A model generated the notes under the pieces. The model was given only the letters and a program-made list of their open reading frames with translations. It searched no databases and had not been told where the DNA came from. From Serripes groenlandicus (lineage: Eukaryota; Mollusca; Bivalvia; Cardiida; Cardiidae), in contig JASEVX010000010.1 of NCBI GenBank assembly GCA_031761405.1, positions 11,473,933-11,537,932 of the forward strand: a DNA stretch of 64,000 bases. Direction: 5' to 3'. The position numbers were made by a program, and so were the translations under genes. How positions within the stretch are numbered: the stretch's first letter is position 1; each line of letters starts with the position of its first letter. This document shows positions 11,035-21,654 of this stretch, in pieces.

Positions 11035-11110
11035 GTTGTGGGAAAAGGAAAACATGTTTTATTTCAAGTTGTCTGCTGCAGAGGCGTCACATGTCGTCTG
11101 TAAAGGGTTA
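11035..11110. mobile_element. TTAA MITE family B, 3' fragment
   Basis: 'gttgtctgctgcagaggcgt' + 'cacatgtcgtctgtaaagggtta'-like end. Confidence 0.5.
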
Positions 11111-11204
11111 CTTGTGACTTTATCGTACTCCTAAGACACGGTCTGTCTGCGAATGTCGGTTCTGGAACTTAATAGTCGTTGCTCGTTTGCATTACATAGG
11201 AATC

Positions 11205-11405
11205 CTCCGTGGCCGAGTGGTTAGCATCGGGTATTCGAAACCGGTTGTCCCGGGTTCGATCCCGAGTCGCGGCACGACGGTCATGGTGGAATGCCCCTTT
11301 CTAGCCTAGTACTGGTTTGTTTACCCAGGGATCATGAATAAGTGAACTGTCATCGTGATATAACTGAATTTATGTTGAAATCGGCGTAAAACCCCAATAA
11401 AAACA
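11205..11405 (+). repeat. tRNA-derived SINE (Ser/Leu-like head)
   Basis: The head 'ccgtggccgagtggttagca' (A box) and 'gtcccgggttcgatcccgag' (B box) resemble a class II tRNA. The body is 'ctagcctagtactggtttgt' and 'cgtgatataactgaatttat', with an A-rich tail. The fused body shows it is a SINE and not a free tRNA gene. Confidence 0.8.
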
Positions 11406-11430
11406 AATCGTTTGCATTACATATAACATA

Positions 11431-11500
11431 TACAGTCAAACCTGTACTTAAAACCACCTTGGAATAGCAATTCCCTGTCTATAACAACCACACTCATCTT
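11431..11500. repeat. Tc1-like TIR fragment
   Basis: 'tacagtcaaacctgtactta' + 'aaaccacc' matches 2925 and 57841. Confidence 0.6.
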
Positions 11501-11670
11501 TTTCTTCATAAATGACCCTCGGAACAAAGACCAGACTATTGCCTTACCATGGGTGGCTTTTAAAGAAAGGCTCAACTGTACATTGTACGTATTTCGGGTA
11601 TAATATATACGTGTACATTTGTATTTAGCTTAATTACCAAACTTTAACATAAACTAATACATCTATATAC

Positions 11671-11933
11671 GAGCCGTTCCACGAGAAAACCAACCAAACG
11701 GCTTCTGCGTAATGTATCGGCCCAGAACAGCCTGCGCAGTCCGCGCAGACTGATCCAGGCCGACACATTCCGTAGCAGGGGGATAGAGATATAGAGTAAT
11801 GACTCCTGAAACAGAAAATCAACAGGAGGCGAAAATTGTAGGTCCGGGTTAGCCTGCGCGTCATGCTTAGTCTGATCAGGGTCGATACTTTACGCAGAGT
11901 CTACAATGTTGGTTTTTCTCGCGGGACGGCTCA
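11671..11933. mobile_element. Palindromic MITE family A, copy 4 (best preserved)
   Basis: gagccgttccacgagaaaac and ttctcgcgggacggctc pair across about 50 bp. The inner 'cctgcgcagtccgcgcagac' and 'agcctgcgcgtcatgcttag' are family-typical. Confidence 0.8.
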
Positions 11934-12149
11934 TACCATGGACTCTGACTATCTCGAACATGGGATATATCGAATATATCGCTTAACACGAACGAATTCC
12001 TAGAACGGATCAGTCTTTTAAAACAACATATCAGTATTTCTGATTACGTTTTTTTTTTTAAAATGATTGTAATAATGGCTTGCTTGTCATTATATTTAAA
12101 CATTAAACAAATATAAAGGAGTTACGAAGCTGAATAAACGTAAAAGAGT
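11934..12149. other. No gene recognised
   Basis: Spacer before the 17-bp minisatellite. Confidence 0.5.
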
Positions 12150-13252
12150 AAAGCATAGATCACTCGAACAACGCCAATAACTCAATCACGCCGATAACTC
12201 GAACGTGTCGATAACTCAAACAAGTCGATAATTTAAATACGTCGACTCGAACACGTCAATAACTCGATAGCTCGTACATGTCAATAACGCGTACACGTCG
12301 ATAACTAGAACATGTCGATAATTTAAATACGTCGACGACTCGAACACGTCAATAACTAGAGCACATCAATAGCTCGTACATGTCGATAACTCGTACACGT
12401 CGATAATTTAAATACGTCGACAACTCGAACACGTCAATAACTCGAACATGTCAATGACTCGTACACATCGATAACTCGAATACGTCAATAACTCGTACAC
12501 GTCGATAACTCGAACACGTCAATAACTCGAACACGTCAATAACTCGTATACGTCGATATCTCGAACACGTCAATAACTCGTACACGTCGATAACTCGTAC
12601 ACGTCGATAACTCGAACACGTCAATAACATGAACATGTCAATAACTCAAACACGTCAATAACTCATACACGTCGATAAGTCGAACATGTCAATAACTCGT
12701 ACACGTCAATAACTCGTACACGTCGATAACTCGAACATGTCGATAACTCGTACACGTCGATAACTCGAACACGTCGATAACTCGAACACGTCAATAACTC
12801 GAAAACGTCGATAACTCGAACATGTCAATAACTCGAACTCATCGATAACTCGAACACGTCGATAACTCGAACATGTCAATAACTCGTACACGTCGATAAC
12901 TCAAACACGTCGATAACTCGAACACGTCGATAACTCGAACATGACAATAACTCGTACACGTCGATAACTCGAACATGTCAATAACTCGTACACGTCGATA
13001 ACTCGAACATGTCAATAACTCGTACACGTCGATAACTCGAACATGTCAATAACACGTACACGTCGATAACTCGAACATGTCAATAACTCGTACACGTCGA
13101 TAACTCGAACATGTCAATAACTCGTACACGTCGCGATCGATAATTTAAATACATCGACAACTCGAACACGTCAATAACTCGAACATGTCTATAACTCGTA
13201 CACGTCAATTACTCGTACACGTCAATAACTCGTACACGTCAATAACTCGAAG
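12150..13252. repeat. 17-bp minisatellite, ~60-65 copies
   Basis: The unit is about 'taactcgaacacgtcga', with a/t and c/t variants. From about 12850 to 13130 units alternate (gaacatgtcaa / gtacacgtcga), giving a 34-bp higher-order dimer. Minus-strand open frames (repeated ELLTCSSYRRVRVID) come from the repeat and are not genes. Confidence 0.95.
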
Positions 13253-13660
13253 TAATTTATCGGCTCCTTTCGACTCCGATTTATCTCGAGTTCACAGTTT
13301 AGAGAGAGAGTTAAGAATTTAGCTAAATCCTAGATTTAAAACGCATTGATTATTCATTTTTAGCAATCAACACCGATTCAAACAACGATTTCGTTTGTCA
13401 TGTTGTTTGTTTGTTTTTGCATTCATACGGCATCAAACTTCCTCCCTGTCAAAGAAAAAGTTTTGAGTGTTAAATCACTCTGTACTTTAATGATATTGTA
13501 GAACATATGAAATTGTTTCTAGCATTTAAACAATTCACATCATATTGTGTAATTCCTCCTTTTACAATAAAGGTTTTAAAACTCGTCCAAAAGGAGCATT
13601 TTTTATTTTTGTCTACATTAGTTTCAGCATTCGTCCTCTGCAAAAGGGTTAGAATAACCT
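13253..13660. other. No gene recognised
   Basis: AT-rich, with a TTTG-rich stretch at about 13400. No supported ORF. Confidence 0.5.
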
Positions 13661-13664
13661 CTCC

Positions 13665-13890
13665 TTAACCCTTTGCTACCTAGACACATGTTGACGCATC
13701 TGCAGTAGACGACTTTTGAAAACATTCTGGCAAAAGAAGAAATTACTCAAAACAAGCAAGTTCTGCTTTTGCAACAATGTTTTCAACTTTTTATAGCAAT
13801 TATACCTACAATTAAAAAGATTTTCCATTTTTTTAGTAGACATTTTCAAAATCGTCTGCTGCAGATTTACTGTATGTGGGAAAGGGATAA
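13665..13890. mobile_element. TTAA MITE family B, near full length
   Basis: TTAA|CCCTTTGCTACCTAGACA to GTATGTGGGAAAGGG|ATAA. The central palindrome is decayed. Confidence 0.75.
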
Positions 13891-14284
13891 CGAATTAAAG
13901 TTTAATTGAGAGAAACACGCGTACACAAGCAAGATTTGTCATGTTTCGACGAGAATATGAACATAAAATAACTTCATTAAAATTGAATGATAGAGATATC
14001 CATAATATAAAAGACCCCCAGGTATAGGCTCTTTGCGCCTATTGATATAGCAAATAAAAGGTGAGTGAAATCAATGTTGAATGAAAAAGGAAATGTTTTT
14101 GTAAGTCAACTAGAATGATTTTATCAAGGTCTAACGTTACATTACTCGCTTTATAAATGTCGTTGATCGAAACATTTTTGAATATTTTGGTGCAGCGATG
14201 CAATCAGAAACGTCAATTCCGTTGCATAGTCAATGCTAAGAATTTAGTGTTTGTAGTTTAATGCCATTTAAAATGATGTGTTAG
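13891..14284. other. No gene recognised
   Basis: Unique AT-rich stretch without a supported ORF. Confidence 0.5.
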
Positions 14285-14430
14285 TCTTAATGCTACCGCG
14301 TCATTCCTGAGCGGCAAGGAGGGTAACCATTAATTCCTTCTTTAACGTCGTTTGTATGATCCGGCCAGTGATCGAACCCGCTACCTCAAGCATACGCTCT
14401 ACCTCTACAACTCAGAGGCAGCATCTGATA
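14285..14430 (-). repeat. SINE, minus orientation, with tRNA-like head
   Basis: The reverse-complemented B box 'gatcgaacccgctacctc' and A box 'acgctctacctctacaactc' follow 'gatccggccagt'. The body is truncated. Confidence 0.65.
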
Positions 14431-14439
14431 ACAGTTAAG

Positions 14440-15708
14440 AGATGGGTCCACTGTAGCCCCCTGTACGGGTCAAGGTCCACTGTAGCCCCCTGTACGGGTC
14501 AAGGTCCACTGTAGCCCCCTGTACGGGTTAATGTCCACTGTAGCCCCCTGTACGGGTCAAGGTCCACTGTAGCCCCCTGTACGGGTCAATGTCCACTGTA
14601 GCCCCATGTACGGGTCAATGTCCACTGTAGCCCCCTGTACGGGTCAAGGTCCACTGTAGCCTCCTGTACGGGTCAATGTCCACTGTAGCCCCCTGTACGG
14701 GTTAATGTCCACTGTAGCCCCCTGTACGGGTCAAGGTCCACTGTAGCCCCCTGTACGGGTCAAGGTCCACTGTAGCCCCCTGTACGGGTTAATGTCCACT
14801 GTAGCCCCCTGTACGGGTCAAGGTCCACTGTAGCCTCCTGTACGGGTCAATGTCCACTGTAGCCCCATGTACGGGTCAATGTCCACTGTAGCCCCCTGTA
14901 CGGGTCAAGGTCCACTGTAGCCTCCTGTACGGGTCAAGGTCGACTGTAGCTTCCTGTACGGGTTTATGTCCACTGTAGCCCCCTGTACGGGTCAAGGTCC
15001 ACTGTAGCCTGCTGTACGGGTCAAGGTCCACTGTAGCCTCCTGTACGGGTCAAAGTCCACTGTAGCCCCCTATACGGGTTAAGGTCCACTGTAGCCCCAT
15101 GTACGGGTTAAGGTCCACTGGTCCATTGTAGCCCCCTGTACGGGTCAAGGTCCACTGTAGCCATCTGTACGGGGCAAGGTCCACTGTAGCCCCCTGTACG
15201 GGGCAAGGTCCACTGTAGCCCCCTGTACGGGTCAAGATCCACTGTAGCCCCCTGTACGGGTCAAGATCCACTGTAGCCCCCTGTACGGGTCAAGATCCAC
15301 TGTAGCCCCCTGTACGGGTCAAGGTCCACTGTAGCCACCTGTACGGGTCAAGGTCCACTGTAGCCCCTGTATGGGTCAAGGTCCACTGTAGCCACCTGTA
15401 CGGGTCAAGATCCACTGTAGCCCCCTGTACGGGGCAAGGTCCACTGTAGCCACCTGTACGGGACAATGTCCACTGTAGCACCCTGTACGGGGCAAGGTCC
15501 ACTGTAGCCCCATGTACGGGTCAAGATCCACTGGGGGCCCCTGTATGGGTCAAGGTCCACTATAGCTCCCTGTACGGGTCAAGGTCCACTGTAGCCCCCT
15601 GTACGGGTCAAGGTCAACTGTAGCCACCTGTACGGGTCAAGGTCCACTGTAGCCAGCTGTACGGGTCAAGGTCCACTGTAGCCACCTGTACGGGTCAAGA
15701 ATGCATGA
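14440..15708. repeat. 29-bp minisatellite, ~43 copies
   Basis: The unit is 'gtccactgtagccccctgta' + 'cgggtcaag' (29 bp, period measured at 14461/14490). Minus-strand open frames repeat GGYSGPCPVQGATVDL-like peptides in a 29-aa cycle because the 87-nt trimer has no stop. Confidence 0.95.
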
Positions 15709-15727
15709 GCGTTTAGTTTGATCTCGT

Positions 15728-15850
15728 TTAACCATTTTCCTCATAGAAAATATTTCTGACAGACCTACAGCAGACGACTTTTGAAAACATTGTTGCAAAA
15801 GGAGAAATTGCTCACAATGAGCAATTCCTTTTGCCGTAATGTTTTCAATC
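15728..15850. mobile_element. TTAA MITE family B, 5' half
   Basis: TTAACCATTTTCCTCATAGA, then 'acagcagacgacttttgaaa' and the central palindrome 'gagaaattgctcacaatgag'. It stops after 'aatgttttcaatc'. Confidence 0.65.
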
Positions 15851-15904
15851 AAGAAGGTGCTGTGACTACATTAGTTTCCATCGAAGTGAAATCAGATGTA
15901 TCCC

Positions 15905-16015
15905 AGATATGTGGACTGTGGATGTAGAGCGTCGGCCTCTCGTACCAAATGTCCCGAGTTCGAATCCCGTGATGAGCGGGTTCTGCCATTGGCGCGAGTA
16001 CTGGTTAAGTCTCCA
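15905..16015 (+). repeat. tRNA-like SINE head fragment
   Basis: 'gtggatgtagagcgtcggcc' (A-box-like) and 'gtcccgagttcgaatcccgt' (B box), followed by 'ggcgcgagtactggttaag'. Confidence 0.6.
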
Positions 16016-16092
16016 AGAAGCAGACATCGAGCTTGATTAATATAGGCCTGAAAGCTTGTTTCGAATTCGATGTATAAAACATATGTTTAAAC

Positions 16093-16150
16093 TAACCCTT
16101 GCCCACATAGAACACGTCTGCAGCAGACGACGTTGTAAACATCTTGGCTA
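16093..16150. mobile_element. TTAA MITE family B, 5' end fragment
   Basis: 'ctaacccttgcccacataga' and 'gtctgcagcagacgacgttg'. Confidence 0.5.
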
Positions 16151-16243
16151 AACAATGGGAATTTATGGGTGTAGCTCCCTTTAGGCACTGTAGGCACGTG
16201 CCTACACATTTTTAAAAAATGCCCCAAAATGCAGCTGCGGCGA

Positions 16244-16474
16244 TAGACATCTGCGTAATGTATCGAGCAGATCAGCATGCGCTGTCCGCGCAGATGGATC
16301 CGGCCGACACATTCCGTCTTAGGGGGATAGATGTATAGAGTAGTGATTCCTGAAACAGTAAATCCACAGGAGGCGAAAAGTGTCTATCCGGGTAGGCCTA
16401 TGTGTCATGCTTAGGCTGATCCGGGTCGATACTTTACGCAGAGTCCACAATGTTGATTTTCTCACGAGACGGCC
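16244..16474. mobile_element. Palindromic MITE family A, copy 5 (left end lost)
   Basis: Starts inside the arm at 'catctgcgtaatgtatcgag' and ends 'gttgattttctcacgagacg'. The inner sequence is intact. Confidence 0.7.
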
Positions 16475-16511
16475 TACACATTCATTACGGCCCTGGAAAT
16501 CGTTATAAATG

Positions 16512-16655
16512 AAAGTTTAATTATTGAATAGAGTTGAAAACATTGTGTCAAAAGATACAATTTCTCACTATGAGAGATTCCTTGTTTCGCTACAATGTCT
16601 TCAAAAGTCATCTGCTTCAGAGGCTCAAGTAAACGTCTTTATATCAATAAAGTAA
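16512..16655. mobile_element. TTAA MITE family B, 3' two-thirds
   Basis: 'agagttgaaaacattgtgtc', 'aatttctcactatgagagat' and 'agtcatctgcttcagaggct'. Confidence 0.55.
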
Positions 16656-17120
16656 TGGGTTATTTTTGCCGTAAACAAATATTGTTTTAAGTCGCGTAAA
16701 ATAGGAAAAGGGGTCAATATTTTACTGGGCTAAAACGTACTGTGTAAATAGATATACATGTATGCAAGGGTACTCAATTTAAAATTTCGGTTCTGTTTGG
16801 GTAATTTACGATCTGAAATGTTCGCAAATTTTTCAAAATAAGTGAACATATCATGTTTTTAGTAACCACGTGTAATTAAATGCCATGCGTTTGTTCCAGA
16901 CGACTTTTGACAACATCGTGGTAAAAGGATGGATTTTTATCAAAAAAGCAATTACTCCTAATGTTGTCCACTATGTCTCATTGTGATTTCTGATTTTTTT
17001 TTTTCCTTTCATATTTCACGTCACGCATTTGAACAAGTTTTGTTAAAATCTGAAATTGTAATTCAACGCATTGTTCAATAATGCAACACTAATATTCGCG
17101 ATCCTTTCATGGATTTACGC
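16656..17120. other. No gene; possible decayed MITE pieces
   Basis: 'ttccagacgacttttgacaa' at about 16896 recalls family B. The rest is unrecognised AT-rich DNA. Confidence 0.4.
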
Positions 17121-17122
17121 TT

Positions 17123-17345
17123 TTAACCCTTTCCCTCATATTCTGACGCCTCTGCAGCAGACGGCTTTCTGAAAACATGGTGACAAAAGAAGAAATTGCA
17201 CAAAACGTGCAATTTCTCCTTTTGCCACAATGTTTTCCACTTGTTGTCATAGGTTATCCATTAAATTATGGAGATTTCCTATGTTTTGACAAAATACGTT
17301 TTAAAGTCGTCTGCTGCAGAATTGTCGTATGAGGGAAAGGGTTAA
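17123..17345. mobile_element. TTAA MITE family B, full length (223 bp)
   Basis: TTAA|CCCTTTCCCTCATATTCT ... TCGTATGAGGGAAAGGG|TTAA. The central palindrome is gaaattgcacaaaacgtgca / atttctcctttt. Confidence 0.9.
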
Positions 17346-17439
17346 GCCGCGTCTGAGACAAAAGGAGACATTGTTGATGACGAGCACGTTATCGTTTTGT
17401 CACATTGTTTTTATCAAATCTATCCAATTATTGAACTTT

Positions 17440-17580
17440 TAATTTAAAGAGATCTCGATATTTGTGGATATATATATTTTCAAAGTCGTCTATGAGCAAT
17501 TTCACCTTTGGCCACAATGTTTTCAAAAGTCGTCTGCTGCTATTGCGTCAAAATGCGTCTGCATGTGGGAAATGGTTAAC
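17440..17580. mobile_element. TTAA MITE family B, fragment
   Basis: 'acctttggccacaatgtttt', 'caaaagtcgtctgctgctat' and 'gcatgtgggaaatggttaa'. Confidence 0.55.
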
Positions 17581-17664
17581 GTGATACTGGCGTATCATTT
17601 CTTGGGCTACGCATCTAGTTCTTTAATCAGAAGATGCAGATTGGTCTATATATCATATAGGCGA

Positions 17665-17812
17665 ACTGTGACAACATATGGAAAATATCTATACCAATGA
17701 AAGTGTTATTATTGGAAATAAAGTTGAGCAATTTCTACCTTTGCCACAATGTTTTTTCAAAAGGCATCTGTTAAATATGCGTCAAAATACGTCTATATGT
17801 GGGAAAAGGTTC
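17665..17812. mobile_element. TTAA MITE family B, fragment
   Basis: 'catatggaaaatatctatac' and 'tctacctttgccacaatgtt'. The 3' end is 'atatgtgggaaaaggtt'. The 17600-17660 flank recurs at 17840-17910 (gggctacgcatctagttctt), so this area is a local duplication. Confidence 0.55.
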
Positions 17813-18057
17813 ATTCCCCTCCGGTTGGCATTATTTAATGTAATGGGGCTATACATCTAGTTCTTTAATCAGAAGATGCACTTGGGTCTATATATCACAT
17901 AGGCGAACTGTGAATACTTTGGTGAGGCCGAGTAAACTACACAATTTCACCTGACTCTACACTGTACGCGAATACGTGAATACCCCGATATCACAGGCCG
18001 CGGCTCCTATGTATCTGCTATTGTTATAATATAGAAGGGTTCTCCTCAAAATGTCAT

Positions 18058-18292
18058 ACATTTCAACCGTTTACCACATAAGATAAATCTGCAGCAGACC
18101 AATTTGATAATGTCGGAAATATGGAAAATATCTCTATCAATGAAAGAGTAATACTTGGAAATAAGAGTTTGAAAACATTGTTGCAAATGTAGAAGTTGCT
18201 CGTTATGAACAAGTTCTACCTTTGTCACAATGTTTTCAATAGTCGTCTGCAGCAGAAGCGTCAAAATGCGTCTGCTAGTGGGAAAGTTTAGT
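18058..18292. mobile_element. TTAA MITE family B, degenerate full-length copy
   Basis: 'caaccgtttaccacataaga' start, 'gaaaacattgttgcaaatgt' centre, and 'ctgctagtgggaaagtttag' end. Confidence 0.6.
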
Positions 18293-18690
18293 ATCAAATT
18301 ATATGTAAATATGTATATATGACTGTATGCCTATGTCTGTTTGTCACTGAAAATGGTCTGTGACCGGGGCGCTAATGGGGACATTATGAGCCAGTTCTCC
18401 TTATGTCAATATATATGTTAAAGTCGTGTAATATAGACGCGTCAAAGTCCGTCTGCAAGTGCGAAAGGTTTAGATAAAAGATCATTTACATATCAATGTG
18501 TCGGTATGACTATGTTTGTCATTGAAAATAATCTGTGAACGGGTCGCTAATGGGGGGAATTGCGAAATATCCTATATTTGTTGTTAACATTACCATGACG
18601 AGATGCGAGTCCCGACATTGTCTCATATTCTTAATTTAGATTTTTCTCTACTGGGATATGAAGAACAAACAATGTTTTATATCCTAATTA
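18293..18690. other. No gene; local imperfect duplication
   Basis: 'tgtttgtcactgaaaatggtctgtgaccgg..gctaatgggg' (about 18333-18380) recurs in part at 18510-18555. No ORF is supported. Confidence 0.45.
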
Positions 18691-18780
18691 CTTCACTGTG
18701 TCCGCCTCGAGAGCGGGAGAGCGGGAGACCGGGGTTCGATCTCCGGTTGGGTCATACCAGAGACGACCCTATAAAATAAC
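18690..18780 (+). repeat. tRNA-like SINE head
   Basis: B box 'ccggggttcgatctccggtt' followed by 'gggtcataccagagacgacc', as in the 3930 SINE. Confidence 0.6.
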
Positions 18781-18864
18781 CTATGAATTAAGGGATCAAC
18801 GCCTACATTTTATCAATGCCTTTAGAATTCTTACAGGTTCATTTTTTTCAAATATATGTTTCAT

Positions 18865-19075
18865 TGATTGTTTGGTGTTTAACGCCGCTTTCAACATTTT
18901 TTCAGTTATATCACGGCGTTACATGGGTAAGTTAACAGTTCTACTGGTCAATGTATCCTGACACCAGTCAATCTTTACTTCAATTTTAAAAGTATTTTAT
19001 ATGACCCGGCCATGGATCGAACCCAGAACATCTCACACCCGAGGCGGACGCTCTACTATAACACCACAGAGAGAA
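18865..19075 (-). repeat. tRNA-derived SINE, minus orientation, near complete
   Basis: 'tcagttatatcacggcgtta', 'tggtcaatgtatcctgacac', then the reverse-complemented head 'gacccggccatggatcgaac' and 'cacccgaggcggacgctcta'. It faces the head at 18690, so the two SINEs form an inverted pair about 90 bp apart. Confidence 0.75.
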
Positions 19076-19119
19076 TCATGTGACACGTGCTTCACATGTT
19101 GATTTTGCTAATTATTCAT

Positions 19120-19250
19120 TTACCACATACCACACATCTGTAGCTGAGAAACTCGAGTAAAAATGTGAAAAGTCTCTATGAGTGAGAGAACAAATTATTG
19201 CATAAAGTTGTAAACATTGTTAGAAAGCGTCTATATGTGGGGAAGGGATA
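19120..19250. mobile_element. TTAA MITE family B, decayed fragment
   Basis: 'tttaccacataccacacatc', 'tgtgaaaagtctctatgagt' and 'gcgtctatatgtggggaagg'. Confidence 0.45.
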
Positions 19251-19257
19251 TACATTT

Positions 19258-19760
19258 ATCAAGACGGAGAGCCAATAGGGGTTTATATATATATAGGCCT
19301 ATAGGTGTCTCCTGTCAAAGGCTAGCATTATAGCCCCACTAGTTTCACGCCGATATCTCGAGGGCTTGGCGTGAAACGGTTGTAACTAAAATTGGTATTG
19401 TTATACCAAGGTTAATCACCTCGCCATAAAGTCTTTATAACCGTTAAATCATTTTTCTTAGTAAACAATGGAAATTTAGGTGTCATTGCTCGTTCTGAGC
19501 AATGGCACCTAAATTTGCATTGTTTACAAAGGGGTCAGAATTGCCCCTAAACCACACGCCAAGCCCTCGATCTGTGTACATGTACATGTATATACCAAGA
19601 CGGAGAGACAATAAGGGTTTATATATATATATATATAGACCTAATGATATCTCCTGTCAAAGGCTAGCATTATAGCCCCACTTGTTTGACGCCGAGATCT
19701 GTGTACATGTACATGTATATATCAAGGCGGAGAGACAATAAGAGACTCGTATTTCACAAG
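19258..19760. repeat. ~127-bp tandem repeat, 2-3 units, with (TA)n tracts
   Basis: 'aagacggagagacaataagg' occurs at 19261, 19597 and 19724 (the last two 127 bp apart). 'tcctgtcaaaggctagcatt' + 'atagccccact' recurs in the first two. Unit 1 carries the 211-bp MITE. Confidence 0.85.
19359..19569. mobile_element. 211-bp palindromic MITE with 4-bp TSD (ATCT) and visible empty site
   Basis: It starts cgagggcttggcgtg and ends cacgccaagccctcg, flanked by ATCT on both sides (19355-19358 and 19570-19573). The centre is itself a palindrome (aatttaggtgtcattgctcg / cgttctgagcaatggcacc...). The same ~127-bp tandem unit without the insert occurs at 19597-19723, where gccgagatctgtgtac is the unoccupied site. 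Confidence 0.85.
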
Positions 19761-19987
19761 ACGCAGCGTAATCGATAATATCAGACTTTATTCATTCTTT
19801 CATCCCGCTGATCAATACCGTGTAATCGATTCAATCAGGCTTATTAATTTAGTAAGTTCTTATCCACTATTGAATATAACCAGGGATCAATAATTGTGGA
19901 GCGAACCATATCAATCAAGATTAAACTTCACAAAAGCTTTGATGTCTGTATATAACACATTAGGTTCCTTTCTTTATTGAAAATGTG

Positions 19988-20625
19988 ATGAAACAAATTG
20001 GTTACACATAATTATTTTTTTTTTATTATTTTAAACCTAGACAAACAATTGTTTTTAAAAACCTCATTGAACTTTGAACTATAGGGAGTCTGTTCTCGTG
20101 AAATGGTACGTGTTCGCCTTTGTGATCAAGATCTACACTGTTCACATATTAACTACTTAAGCAAGTTAGAAGATTTTGTTTACTTGTATATATTCCAAAA
20201 AGGCTAAGTACGTTTTGGAAAGTAGCACAGAGCCAGATCAAACCACAAAACTGTGCAGGTTGATCCGGATTCCCATCGTTCGCACATGACATATTATTGA
20301 ACTTATAAGGAAACAAATTGATTACACGTAATTTATTTTTATTTTTTTATTTTAAACCTAGACAAATAATTGTTTTAAAAACTTCTTTGAACTCTGAACT
20401 ATAAGGAGTCTGTTCTCGTGAAATGGTATGTGTTCGCCTTTGTGATCAAGATCTACACTGTTCAAATTTTAATTACTTAAGCAAGTTAAAATATTTTGTT
20501 TACTTGTATATATTCCAAAAAGGCTAAGTACTTTTTGGAAAGTAGCACAGAGCCAGATCAAACCACAACACTGTGCAGGTTGATCCGGATTCACATCGTT
20601 CGCACATGACATATTATTGAACTTC
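19988..20625. repeat. 319-bp tandem duplication
   Basis: 'gaaacaaattggttacacat' at 19990 and 'gaaacaaattgattacacgt' at 20309 open two near-identical units ending 'tcgcacatgacatattattg'. The units contain 'tgttctcgtgaaatggtacg', related to family D repeats at 20775, 25483 and 28400. Confidence 0.9.
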
Positions 20626-20644
20626 AATGTGTAAAGTTGTTTGC

Positions 20645-20775
20645 TTTGTTTTATAGGGGCTATATGCTGTTTTCATCACTTTACTTATTCATGGGTAAGT
20701 AAACCAGTACTAGGCTAGGAAATATGCCTTACCCAAAGGCACCCTACCATGATCGAACCCGGGATGCCAGGTTCG
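20645..20775 (-). repeat. SINE remnant, minus orientation
   Basis: 'tactaggctaggaaatatgc' and the reverse-complemented B box 'catgatcgaacccgggatgc'. The body resembles the 11205 subtype. Confidence 0.6.
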
Positions 20776-20990
20776 TGAAAAGGTACGAGTTGGCATTTGT
20801 GAACCGCGTCGAGTCTGATCAGTGTGTGCATCCACACATGCTGATCTAGATCAGCAACGTTCACATAGTACTTGCTCAAGCTTGATATAAACTTCTGTAA
20901 CTTGTAAACTTGGTTAGATTGTGTAAGACGGAGCAGATGAACACTGTGGTGTGAAACTGCTCTGTTCAGATATGTCAACCTGTATCTTTC
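20776..20990. repeat. Family D palindromic repeat (degenerate)
   Basis: 'gtgaaaaggtacgagttggc' at the left. The interior 'catgctgatctagatcagca' is self-complementary. Confidence 0.45.
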
Positions 20991-21024
20991 ACATAGACAT
21001 GTATTGCTTAGTCCTTTTTTCCAT

Positions 21025-21235
21025 CAATATTTAAGCCTTCTCCACATACAGGCGCGTTCTGATGCCTCTGCAGCAGACGACTTTTCAAACATTGTGGAAA
21101 ACTAGGGAGAAATTGCTCAAAACTAAGCAAATGTTTTCAACTCTATTCAAAGACAAAAAAATAATTTATTGAAGTTTACCATTTTCTTAATCAAATTAAA
21201 CTGCTACAGATTTGTTCTACTTGTGAAGGGTTAAA
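21025..21235. mobile_element. TTAA MITE family B, degenerate
   Basis: TTAAGCCTTCTCCACATACA ... 'ctacttgtgaagggttaaa'. The central palindrome is partly deleted. Confidence 0.65.
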
Positions 21236-21354
21236 AAAGTATAGCTTGTGTTTAAGGGCAATAACTTGTACTTCTATAAGCAATTAAAGTAGGTACATTA
21301 TCTCCCTTTTATTATCAGCCCATAATGACCCCCGACGACTCTGAAGCTATTTAT

Positions 21355-21515
21355 TGCTGTATTTTGTATGGTGTTTTATGCCGCCTTCAACAGTTTTTCG
21401 ATTATCACGGCATTTCCTGGGTAATTTACCAGTATTACTGGTCCATTTATTCTGACACCAGCGAGTCAGTCTTAATTCTAACCCCGCAAGTCTATAAGCC
21501 CCTAGGAGTCCGACT
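21355..21515 (-). repeat. SINE, minus orientation, headless
   Basis: 'cgattatcacggcatttcct', 'ttactggtccatttattctg' and 'acaccagcgagtcagtctta'. Confidence 0.7.
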
Positions 21516-21600
21516 TTCGAAAACATTTTCCATAGTTTAGACAAGGTGTTTTTTTTTGTAGTCGTCATCTGCAGATATGTATTTGCGGGAAAGAGCTGAT
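21516..21600. mobile_element. TTAA MITE family B, 3' fragment
   Basis: 'gaaaacattttccatagttt', 'agtcgtcatctgcagatatg' and 'atttgcgggaaagagctga'. Confidence 0.45.
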
Positions 21601-21654
21601 ATTTAACTGTGCCGTTACTTTTCATTCTATGTATATCTATGTATATAACACAAC

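Noticed and set aside
11205..11280. Free tRNA-Ser/Leu gene
   Set aside because: A and B boxes are good, but the acceptor stem is not paired and the sequence continues into the shared SINE body. The other tRNA-like heads in the window fail in the same way.
12451..13027. Minus-strand open frames with repeated ELLTCSSYRRVRVID peptides
   Set aside because: They fall wholly within the 17-bp minisatellite, and open reading follows from the repeat having no stop in that frame.
15050..15852. Minus-strand open frames rich in GGYSGP / LQWTLTRT peptides
   Set aside because: By-product of the 29-bp minisatellite. The last one also runs into a MITE.
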